NCBI RefSeq assembly: GCF_036099295.1
Contig: NZ_CP107976.1
Location: 2,294,001-2,358,000, forward strand
Direction: 5' to 3'
DNA length: 64,000 bases
DNA from: Streptomyces sp. NBC_00358
GTDB lineage: Bacteria; Actinomycetota; Actinomycetes; Streptomycetales; Streptomycetaceae
Part shown: positions 49,845 through 57,259 of the stretch, piece after piece
How positions within the stretch are numbered: the first letter of the stretch is position 1
How the letters are laid out: every line of letters starts with the position of its first letter
Notes under the pieces: generated by a model
What the model was told of the DNA's origin: nothing
Databases searched by the model: none
Seen by the model: the letters and a program-made list of their open reading frames with translations, nothing else
Made by a program: the position numbers and the translations under genes

Positions 49845-51200
49845 TCAGTCGGCCGCGCCGACCAGGTCCGCGGTCGTCGGCCGTCCGGTGCGCAGCAGTT
49901 CGCGGACCAGGTTGAGCACGGTGAAACCGACGGGTCCGCCCGGCTCGGTGGGCAGTTGGCGGATCAGGCCACGCAGCAGCAGGCCGTGCACGTCCCGGGC
50001 GGCCTCGGCCAGGGGTGTGCCGCTCGCGCGCGCGGCGGCGTCCACCGTCCACGGTTCGGGCAGGCCCGCCAGCGTGCCGAGGAAGTGGGCCGTACGGGCG
50101 TCCAGTTCGGCGAGCACGGCGTGCAGCCGCTCGCTCAGCGTGCCGCCGGGGTCACCGGCGGCGGGGGTGACGTCGTCGACGAGGAGCAGCGGGGTCGAGC
50201 GGGCGACGTCGAGGAGTTGGTCCGGGGAGTAGAGCAGCAGCCAGGAGGCCGCCGCCTCCAGCGCCTGCGGGATGCCGTCCATCCGGTGGCAGATGTGAGC
50301 GACGGTGGTGACGACGGCGTCGGTGGGCAGCAGGTCGGGGCGCATGTGGCTGACGTACGACAGCATCAGCTCGACGGCCGGGCGGCCCGCGACCAGGGAG
50401 TCGCCCGGCAGGGCGGACCCGTCGTCGGACGGGACCGGCAGCGGTGCCGGCAGCGGGGCCAGCGGCAGCAGCCGGCCGGCCGGGGGCCGGCTCACCCGCC
50501 GCGTGGTCACGATGATCTTCAACTGCTCGCAGGCGCGCAGCAGTCCGAGCAGGGCGGGCACGGCGGCCGCCGAGTCGTCGAGGCCGTCCAGCACGATCAG
50601 GGTCGGCTTGGCGCCGATGACGGCGGTCAGGTCCTCGTAGCGGTCGCCGTCCCGGACCAGCGCACGGACCCACTCGTTCAGCGGGGCCCGCGGACCCTGC
50701 TCCGGGCCGGTGCCGGCGGGGCGGTCCATGGGCACCCACAGCACCGGCATCCGGTCCCGGGCGTGCAGTACCAGCGCGGCCTCCTGTGCCAGCCGGGACT
50801 TGCCCACTCCGGGCAGCCCCACCAGGGTCAGCAGCCGGTCGTGCCGGTTGTCCAGCCGGCCGGTCAGCGCCTCCAGTTCGGCCCGGCGGCCGATGAGGGG
50901 GCACAACGGCGGGGGCGGCGCGGCCAGTTCCGCGCTGCACAGGAACTGAAGCACCCGCCCCGCCGCGTGGGCGTCGGCGGCCAGTTCGAGCTCGGCACGT
51001 CGGGCTCCGCTCATCCGCATCGCGTTGGCCAGCAGTTTGAGCGTTTCCTTACGGGGATTGCGTACGCGTCCCTGCTCCAGGTCCCGGATGGCGCGAACAC
51101 TCACCGTGGAGAGTCCGGCGAGCTGCTCCTGGGTGAGGCCCGCCCGCCGCCGCGCGTTCTGCAGCAGCACATCGAGGCCGGATGCCGACTCGGAATTCAT
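49845..51200 (-). CDS. XRE-family HTH regulator with P-loop NTPase domain
   Basis: 451 residues; the ATG at 51200 has RBS AAGGGGA. An XRE-type helix-turn-helix occupies about 9-65 (LLQNARRRAGLTQEQLAGLS). An AAA/NB-ARC-like domain starts near residue 100 with GRRAELEAL and the P-loop LVGLPGVGKSRLA (127-139), and a Walker B-like LIVLDGLDD. No TPR region follows, unlike the larger divergent regulator. It is likely a pathway-specific ATP-sensing regulator and may control its own operon with the carbamoyltransferase. Confidence 0.85.
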   Translation of the reverse strand: MNSESASGLDVLLQNARRRAGLTQEQLAGLSTVSVRAIRDLEQGRVRNPRKETLKLLANAMRMSGARRAELELAADAHAAGRVLQFLCSAELAAPPPPLCPLIGRRAELEALTGRLDNRHDRLLTLVGLPGVGKSRLAQEAALVLHARDRMPVLWVPMDRPAGTGPEQGPRAPLNEWVRALVRDGDRYEDLTAVIGAKPTLIVLDGLDDSAAAVPALLGLLRACEQLKIIVTTRRVSRPPAGRLLPLAPLPAPLPVPSDDGSALPGDSLVAGRPAVELMLSYVSHMRPDLLPTDAVVTTVAHICHRMDGIPQALEAAASWLLLYSPDQLLDVARSTPLLLVDDVTPAAGDPGGTLSERLHAVLAELDARTAHFLGTLAGLPEPWTVDAAARASGTPLAEAARDVHGLLLRGLIRQLPTEPGGPVGFTVLNLVRELLRTGRPTTADLVGAAD

Positions 51201-51478
51201 CAATGTCCCCTTCTTCCCCAATTCTTGGTCACGTGCCAGGTAGGCGACCCGAGTCGACCAGGAGTCCGGAACCACTGCGTCCGGCAGGAATTTCCCCGGT
51301 GTGCATACCTTGCGGAAGTCGTCGGCCGTGCTCGTGGCCTGCCGACGGGGAACAGAGTGCGCGTCACTCTTCCCGAATGCTTCCCGGCCCAGTACCGCAG
51401 CGTTCCGCATGCGGTTACGATCTTTCGCGAGCGGGAGCGAGCTGCAAGGGGAAGCGGCGACGAAGGGGGAGGCCGTCG
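51201..51478. promoter_or_regulatory. Divergent promoter region between the two regulators
   Basis: 278 bp between the XRE/NTPase gene and the SARP gene; both promoters must be here. RBS sequences are clear on each side (AAGGGGA leftward; GGGGGAGG rightward). The middle is less GC-rich (around 51280-51310). No clear operator was picked by eye. Confidence 0.5.
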
Positions 51479-54400
51479 GTGACGACGCCAACAGGGGAAC
51501 AGCTTCGGTTCAATATTCTCGGCCCCATCGAGGGGTGGTCCGCGGGTGCCCGGCTGAGACTGGGCGGGATCATCCAGGAACGGGTTCTGGCCACTTTGTT
51601 ACTGGAGCCCGGAAGGGTTCTCCCGGTCACCCGCCTGGTCGAGGCGGCCTGGGACGAGGACCCTCCGGCCACCGCTTCGCATCAGGTCCGCAAGGCGGTC
51701 GCCGACCTGCGAAGACGCATTCCGGGCGGTGCCGAGGTGCTGCTCACCGAGGGTCCCGGATATCGCATCGTGATCGACGAGTCCCAGAACGACCTCTCCG
51801 AATTCGGAATGCTGGTGCGCACCGCCAGAACGGCAGTGGCCGAAAGCCGGCCGGCCGAGGCGGTCGAACTGCTGCGCGCCGCACTGGCGTTGTGGCGGGG
51901 TCCGCTGCTCTCCGGCAGCGGCGGCCCGGTGATCGAGGCCGCGGCCACCACCATCGAGGAACGCCGGCAGGCCGCCTGGGAACAGCTCGTCGAACTACGG
52001 CTGGCACTCGGCGAGTCCGCGGAGGTCATCCCGGATCTACGCGAGTTGACCGCCCAGCACCCGCTGCGGGAGACCCTGCGCGGCCAGTTGATGGTCGCCC
52101 TGTACCGCTCGGGACGGCAGGCCGAGGCCCTGGAGGAGTACGCCAAGGTCCGCGATCTGCTCGTCGAGGAACTCGGCGTCGACCCCGGTCCGCGACTGAC
52201 CAAGCTCTACGAGGGCATCCTCCGCGAGAGCCCCGAGCTGGCCGGACCCGAACCCGCCGCCCTCGCGCCGGCTCCCGTCCCGCTCCCGGCCGAGCCGCCC
52301 CGCACCCTGCCCCACGACCTCGCGGACTTCACCGGCCGCGAGGCCGAACTGGCCGAACTGCTGCGCTGCGCAACACAGAAGGGCGAGCAGGGCCCGCGGC
52401 TGGTGGCCCTCGACGGTATGGGCGGCAGCGGCAAGACCTCCCTCGCGGTGCGCGCCGCCTACCTCCTCGCCCCGGAGTACCCGGACGGCCAACTCCACAT
52501 CGACCTGCGCGGATACACTCCCGGCGACCGGCCGGTGCCGGCGGGCACCGCCTTGGACAGCCTGCTGCGGGCGCTCGGCATACCGGGAGACCGAATACCC
52601 GACGACGTGCTGGGCCGCACCGCACTGTGGCGCGCCACGCTCGTCGGCAAAAGGCTGCTCATCCTCCTCGACAACGCGGCCGACGCGGCCGGGATCGGCC
52701 CGCTGCTGCCCGCCTCCTCCGGCTGCGTCGTCCTGGTCACCAGCCGGGCCCGCCTGGTGGACCTCGACGGCGCGGAGTGGATCTCCGTCGGGACGATGTC
52801 GGCCGAGGAGAGCACGACCCTGATGGCCGAGACGCTCGGGGCGGAGCGCGTCGCCGCCGAACCCGAAGCCGCCGCGGAACTGGCCCAGTTGTGCGGACAT
52901 CTGCCGCTCGCCCTGCGTATCGCCACGGCCCGGCTGCGCAATCGTCCGCGCTGGACCCTGCAGTACCTGGCCGAGCGGCTGCGGGACGAGACCCGCAGGC
53001 TCGACGAGCTCAGCGCGGGCGCCCGCAGCGTCTCCGCCACCCTCCGTCTGTCGTACCAGGCCCTGGACGACAAGTGCCGTACCGCGTTCCGGATCCTGGC
53101 GCTGCATCCGGGCGGGGACATCAACGTGCACGCGGCCGGAGCGCTGCTCGGCACGGACATCTGGGACTCGGAGGACCTCCTGGAGACACTCCTCGACGTC
53201 CACCTCGTCCAGCAGCCCGACATGGGTCTCTACGCCTTCCACGACCTGGTCCGCAGCTTCGCGCAGAGCCTGCTGGGCGAGTCGGCCGACGGCGAGGACA
53301 AGGTGGCGGTGGAACGGTTGCTCGGGTACTACCTGACGGCCACCGACACGGCCTGCGAGGTGCTCTACCCCGGCCGGAAGAAGCGTCACACCGGAATCCC
53401 GCCGTCCGCCGCCGAGCTGCCGGACCTCAGGGACGCGGACCGGGCGCAGGAGTGGTTCACCCGCGAACAGACGGCACTGATCTCGGCCGTCGCCCTGGCC
53501 GAGCGGCGCGGCCACGACCGGTATGTGGTCTGCCTGGTCCGCAACCTCGTCTTCCAGCTCAACGCGCACGGACAACTGGAGGAGTTCGGCGACCTCGGGC
53601 GTATCGCGGTGGCCGCGGCGCGCCGGGTCGGCGATCTGGGGCTGCTCGGGGTGAGCCTGTCCAACCTGGGCGTCGCCTGCTGGAAGCTCGGCCGCTTCGC
53701 CGAGGGGATCGAGGTGGCCAAGGAGGGACGGGACGTCGCCGACCGGCTCGGCGACCAGCACACGGTGGCGCACAGCGAGAGCACCCTCGGCCAGTTCAAC
53801 AGCCTGCTCGGCCGCTTCCCCGACGCCCTGGTCCACCTGGAGAAGGCGACCGCGCTCGAACGGGAACTGGGCGTCGCCCGCTCGGAGGCCGACAACCTCA
53901 CCATCCTCAGCACGCTCTACGAGCAGTGGGGCCGGCCCGAGGACGCCAGGACGGCGGCCGAGCGGGCGGTCGAACTGCGCGAGCGGCTCGGCCAGCGCAA
54001 GCACCAGACCGCCACGCTCACCGACCTGGCCCTCGCGCACGTCGGGCTGCGCGCGTACGACGAGGCGGACCGCTGTCTGCGGCAGGCCCGCGAACTGTTC
54101 GACGACGCCGGGGATCCGGGGGACGTGGCGCTGACCCTGGCCCTGTCCGCCGACGTCGACGAGCGGCTCGGCCGGCCCGTACGCACCCCCGATCTCGTCG
54201 CCCACGCCCTCGAACTCGTCGAGTCGAACGTGTCGCCGCTGCGCCGGGCCAAGGTGGAGAACACGGTGGGCCGCCTCCGGTACCGGCAGGGGGACGCGAA
54301 GAGCGCGCTCGACCTGCACGTCCACGCGTACCAGCTCGCGTCGGCCATCAGCTACCGCATCGAGGAGGCCTACGCCCTCGCGGGAATGGCCGACGCGCTC

Positions 54401-54490
54401 GGCGGCGCGGAGGAGGCCGCCACGCACCGGGCGGCGGCCGAGGCGCTCTTCTCCGAGATGGGCGTACCCGCGAACCGCCGCCGCACCTGA
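51479..54490 (+). CDS. SARP-NB-ARC-TPR transcriptional regulator (AfsR-type)
   Basis: 1003 residues from a GTG with a strong RBS (GGGGGAGG). Layout: OmpR-type winged helix (about 8-95), bacterial transcriptional activation domain (about 100-250, with EELGVDPGPRL), NB-ARC (about 285-560; P-loop GMGGSGKTS near 313; LLILLDNA Walker B), then TPR repeats (about 640-1000). SARPs of this size are activators of antibiotic clusters in Streptomyces. Codon 41 is the rare TTA (51599-51601), so translation should depend on the bldA tRNA. It is probably the main activator of one or more clusters here. Confidence 0.93.
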   Translation: MTTPTGEQLRFNILGPIEGWSAGARLRLGGIIQERVLATLLLEPGRVLPVTRLVEAAWDEDPPATASHQVRKAVADLRRRIPGGAEVLLTEGPGYRIVIDESQNDLSEFGMLVRTARTAVAESRPAEAVELLRAALALWRGPLLSGSGGPVIEAAATTIEERRQAAWEQLVELRLALGESAEVIPDLRELTAQHPLRETLRGQLMVALYRSGRQAEALEEYAKVRDLLVEELGVDPGPRLTKLYEGILRESPELAGPEPAALAPAPVPLPAEPPRTLPHDLADFTGREAELAELLRCATQKGEQGPRLVALDGMGGSGKTSLAVRAAYLLAPEYPDGQLHIDLRGYTPGDRPVPAGTALDSLLRALGIPGDRIPDDVLGRTALWRATLVGKRLLILLDNAADAAGIGPLLPASSGCVVLVTSRARLVDLDGAEWISVGTMSAEESTTLMAETLGAERVAAEPEAAAELAQLCGHLPLALRIATARLRNRPRWTLQYLAERLRDETRRLDELSAGARSVSATLRLSYQALDDKCRTAFRILALHPGGDINVHAAGALLGTDIWDSEDLLETLLDVHLVQQPDMGLYAFHDLVRSFAQSLLGESADGEDKVAVERLLGYYLTATDTACEVLYPGRKKRHTGIPPSAAELPDLRDADRAQEWFTREQTALISAVALAERRGHDRYVVCLVRNLVFQLNAHGQLEEFGDLGRIAVAAARRVGDLGLLGVSLSNLGVACWKLGRFAEGIEVAKEGRDVADRLGDQHTVAHSESTLGQFNSLLGRFPDALVHLEKATALERELGVARSEADNLTILSTLYEQWGRPEDARTAAERAVELRERLGQRKHQTATLTDLALAHVGLRAYDEADRCLRQARELFDDAGDPGDVALTLALSADVDERLGRPVRTPDLVAHALELVESNVSPLRRAKVENTVGRLRYRQGDAKSALDLHVHAYQLASAISYRIEEAYALAGMADALGGAEEAATHRAAAEALFSEMGVPANRRRT

Positions 54491-54506
54491 GGGTCTTGCC
54501 CAGTTT

Positions 54507-54566
54507 CCCGCCCGACGACAGTGCCCCGCACCGGAGTTCCGGTGCGGGGCACTGTCGTCGGGCGGG
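54507..54566. terminator. Bidirectional terminator, 29-bp perfect stem
   Basis: A perfect 29-bp inverted repeat (54507-54535 with 54538-54566) with only two bases between the arms lies between the convergent SARP and repeat-protein genes. The arm sequence starts CCCGCCCGACGACAGTG. It is unusually long and should be a very strong stop for both transcripts. Confidence 0.85.
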
Positions 54567-54578
54567 GGTCCGGGTGGG

Positions 54579-55061
54579 TCACACGGCCAGGGAGGTCGGG
54601 TCCTGGACGTCCTGGACGGTGACGACGGTGGGGTCCTGCACGTCGGCGTAGGTCACCGAGGTGGGGTCCTGGACATCGGCGTAAGTGACCGAGGTGGGGT
54701 CCTGGACATCGGCGTAAGTGACCGAGGTCGGGTCCTGCACATCGGCGTAAGTGACCGCGGTCGGGTCCTGCACATCGGCGTAAGTGACCGAGGTCGGGTC
54801 CTGCACATCGGCGTAAGTGACCGACGTCGGGTCCTGCACATCGGCGTAGGTCACCGAGGTGGGGTCCTGCACGTCGGCGTAAGTGACCGAGGTGGGGTCC
54901 TGGACGTCCTGGGTGGTGATGACCGTCGGGTCCTGGACGTCCGCACGGAGGTGCTGCACGCTCTGCCGGCCCTGCGAGTGTCCCGCCTCGTGTGCCGCGC
55001 CGAAACCGAAGGCCAGCGCCGCCGCGACAATCCCGAAGAGCCCAGCAAGCTTGCGTCCCAT
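54579..55061 (-). CDS. Secreted or membrane-anchored protein of eleven DVQDPT repeats
   Basis: 160 residues; ATG with RBS AAGGGG. Residues 1-24 look like a signal peptide or single membrane anchor (GRK followed by LAGLFGIVAAALAFGFG). Residues 25-40 are His/Gln/Arg-rich. Residues 41-160 are eleven copies of an 11-residue unit, consensus DVQDPTSVTYA; the first and tenth units end TTQ and TVQ, and the last is shortened to SLAV. The strict phase, conserved codons and RBS show it is a real gene. I do not know the family. It could be a surface beta-solenoid, or a multi-core peptide precursor; no function is claimed. Confidence 0.75.
   Translation of the reverse strand: MGRKLAGLFGIVAAALAFGFGAAHEAGHSQGRQSVQHLRADVQDPTVITTQDVQDPTSVTYADVQDPTSVTYADVQDPTSVTYADVQDPTSVTYADVQDPTAVTYADVQDPTSVTYADVQDPTSVTYADVQDPTSVTYADVQDPTVVTVQDVQDPTSLAV
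54582..54941 (-). repeat. 33-bp tandem coding repeat (11 units)
   Basis: Eleven in-frame 33-bp units, the central ones nearly identical at DNA level (many share the run GGGTCCTGCACATCGGCGTA on the plus strand). The near-identity of silent positions suggests recent unit expansion or homogenisation, and copy number probably differs among strains. Confidence 0.9.
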
Positions 55062-55227
55062 GGTCCCGCCCCTTAGTGGTGTTTGTGTGGTTTGCGGTGA
55101 TTTCCGCTTCCCGACACCACTGACTTTCCTGGGGGGCGTTCCCAGGCCGGTCCCCGTCCGTTACCGCCCTGCGGGAACGCAGGGGGAACCGTCCCGGGAA
55201 CGCCCCGGGAACGGCTCCGACCAGCGA
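55062..55227. promoter_or_regulatory. Intergenic region with inverted repeats upstream of the repeat protein
   Basis: This 166-bp gap should contain the promoter of the DVQDPT gene. It holds an 11-bp inverted repeat (GGGGCGTTCCC at 55133-55143 and GGGAACGCCCC at 55196-55206), a smaller one (AGTGGTGT/ACACCACT) and a GTTACCGCC motif that recurs upstream of the MFS gene at 55805. Confidence 0.4.
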
Positions 55228-55584
55228 CTATTCACTCAGGCTGCATGCCACCACCCTCGGTCCGGAGGGCGTCAGCACCAACCGGGTACGGGCCGGTCCC
55301 GACTCATGGCCGGCCAGATCGAGGAGCGATCTCACCAACGAGCGCATGGCGGCCCGTTCCGACTCGTCCGACGGCGCCGGAGCGATCCGGGCCACGCTGT
55401 GCATCCCGTCCACCGTCTCCGTCTCGACGCTGAACTCCGGTCCGTCCAGGGGCGCCCGTTCCACGAACGGTGGTGCGCCGCCGTCGGCGGCCACCCGCTC
55501 CGCCCAGCGCTCCACGGAGGACAGGTCCTGGAGGGCGTGGGCCAACTCCGTGCCGTCGGGTGAACGGTCCCGCGCGTCCTTCAC
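55228..55584 (-). CDS. 118-aa protein of unknown function
   Basis: 118 residues from a GTG with a strong RBS (AGAAGGAG). Charged and soluble, with no signal peptide or membrane helix; the C-terminal half has a short helix (SLVRSLLDLAGHE) followed by two likely strands (TRLVLTPSG, RVVACSL). I do not recognise the family. It lies upstream of the DVQDPT gene on the same strand with a 166-bp gap, so each may have its own promoter. Confidence 0.6.
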   Translation of the reverse strand: MKDARDRSPDGTELAHALQDLSSVERWAERVAADGGAPPFVERAPLDGPEFSVETETVDGMHSVARIAPAPSDESERAAMRSLVRSLLDLAGHESGPARTRLVLTPSGPRVVACSLSE

Positions 55585-55804
55585 GGCAGTACTCCTTCTG
55601 CGGATTGAGCAGACAACTACACCGGGAGCGTCGCCTGGACCGGTCCCGGTCCCGTCCCGTTCTGTTACCCCGCCGATCCCGCCCGGACGTTCGCGATGGG
55701 AACGCGGCGGTAATCGGCCCCCGCATCATGACGGCCAATCGACAACGGACCCGGCCCCACGAGGGCCGGGCCGTACGGCATGCAACCGTCCTGGGGGCAG
55801 TGCA
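55585..55804. promoter_or_regulatory. Divergent promoter region with hairpin in the MFS leader
   Basis: 220 bp between the 118-aa gene and the rightward MFS-NRPS operon. It contains TTACCCCGCC and an inverted TTACCGCCGCG copy (55664-55715), plus GGGAACGC, all echoing motifs at 55133-55206. A perfect 8-bp hairpin (CCCGGCCC / GGGCCGGG, 55750-55757 and 55763-55770) sits 35 bp before the GTG and may modulate readthrough. Confidence 0.4.
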
Positions 55805-57259
55805 GTGAAAGCGACTCCAACCGACTCAACTCCTGGCCGATTCACCGGCCTCGGGCCGCTCATGCTGGTCTGGTCGGGCCAGGCCGTCTCACTCGTCGGC
55901 AGCGCGGCAGTGAGGTTCGCCTTCGTCGTGGACGTCTGGTCCACCGGGCAACGGGCGAGTGCGGTCACCGCACTCTCGCTGTGCGCACTGCTCCCACAGG
56001 CGGTCCTCAGCCCCATTGCGGGCGCAATCGTCGATCGCATGCGCAAGCGGTCCGCGCTGCAACTGGCCGACGCCGGCGGCCTCCTGATCGTGGGCTGCCT
56101 CGCCCTGCTCCACTACCTCGGGCTGCTCCACTCCTGGCAGATCTACGCGGCCACCACCCTGCTCGGCGCCTGCGCCGCCTTCCAGTTCCCGGCGCTGTCC
56201 TCGGCCGTCCCGCTGCTCGTCCGCAAGGACCAGCTCGGGCGCGCCAACGGGCTGCTGGCCGGCGCCAAGAGCGCGGCGAGCATCGGCGGCCCGGCCCTGG
56301 GCGGGGTCATGCTCGCCCTCTTCGGGATAGGCCCGACCCTCCTGGTCGACCTGGTGAGCTACGCCCTCGCCCTGATCGGCGTACGACTGGTGCGGCTGAC
56401 CGGCGACCGGCCCGCGCCGCCGACGGCCGGACCGCGCCGCAGGATCACCGCGGAGTCCGGGGAGGGCCTGCGCTATCTGTTCCGCACGCCCGGCCTCAGG
56501 GACCTGATCGTCAACTTCTGTGTCGTCAACCTGGTCATGGTCTTCGGCTTCGCACTGATCCAGCCCATGGTGCTGCTGCGGGCCGACAGCGCCGCGCTCG
56601 CCACGGTCAACACCGCGATCGGCGTCGGCGGAGTCGCCGGCGGTGTGCTGATGGCCACGTGGGGCGGGCCGCGCAACCGGGGGCGCTCGATGATGCTCGG
56701 GATCGTCGGGATGTGCCTGTCCGCGCTGGTGGGCATGGCCTTCGCCGACGGGGTGGCCGGCTGGTCGGCGGCCGTGCTGATCGGCGCCCTGCTGATGACG
56801 GTCGTCAACTCCCAGATGCAGGCCATCGTGCAGACCAAGGTCCCCCAGGAGTGGCAGGGCCGGGTCTTCGGCGCGGTGATGTTCCTCGGCTACATCTCCG
56901 TGCCGCTCGCCACCGCCCTGTCCGGCCCGCTCGCCGACCATGTCTTCGAGCCTCAGGCCGCCCACGGCACGGGGCTGTTCACCGTCCTCGGCCCGCTCCT
57001 CGGCGACCGTCCCGGCAGCGGCATGGCGGGGATGTTCCTCCTCGCCGGACTGGCCGGGATCGGGGTCTCGTTGTGGGGGCTGGCCAGCCGGAACATCCGC
57101 GAGATCGACGTGGTGCTGGCGGACGTGGACGTCCCGGACCCGGACACCGTGCGGGACGGCGCGCAGGACACCGCGGACACCGCTGACACCGCTGACACCG
57201 CTGACACCGCTGACAGCCAGAACGCCCAGGAAGGAGCCCGGGATGAAGTGCGTGCATGA
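55805..57259 (+). CDS. MFS exporter with Thr-Ala-Asp repeat tail
   Basis: 484 residues from a GTG. About 12 membrane helices; loop 2-3 motif [15 protein letters not shown] (around residue 75). It belongs to the same broad family as the exporter at 19030-20346. The cytoplasmic C-terminal tail is acidic and contains [17 protein letters not shown], encoded by 9-base repeats (ACCGCTGAC). The gene overlaps the following NRPS by 17 bp, so exporter and NRPS are made from one transcript; it likely secretes the product of this operon. Confidence 0.9.
   Translation: MKATPTDSTPGRFTGLGPLMLVWSGQAVSLVGSAAVRFAFVVDVWSTGQRASAVTALSLCALLPQAVLSPIAGAIVDRMRKRSALQLADAGGLLIVGCLALLHYLGLLHSWQIYAATTLLGACAAFQFPALSSAVPLLVRKDQLGRANGLLAGAKSAASIGGPALGGVMLALFGIGPTLLVDLVSYALALIGVRLVRLTGDRPAPPTAGPRRRITAESGEGLRYLFRTPGLRDLIVNFCVVNLVMVFGFALIQPMVLLRADSAALATVNTAIGVGGVAGGVLMATWGGPRNRGRSMMLGIVGMCLSALVGMAFADGVAGWSAAVLIGALLMTVVNSQMQAIVQTKVPQEWQGRVFGAVMFLGYISVPLATALSGPLADHVFEPQAAHGTGLFTVLGPLLGDRPGSGMAGMFLLAGLAGIGVSLWGLASRNIREIDVVLADVDVPDPDTVRDGAQDTADTADTADTADTADSQNAQEGARDEVRA

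Noticed and set aside
51301..54651. Long second frame overlapping the SARP gene on the same strand
   Set aside because: Arg/Pro/Gly-rich translation without domains; the SARP frame has a strong RBS and complete domain order.
54582..54941. CRISPR-like array of 33-bp repeats
   Set aside because: Units are directly adjacent with no spacers, stay in one reading frame and encode a protein with an RBS.
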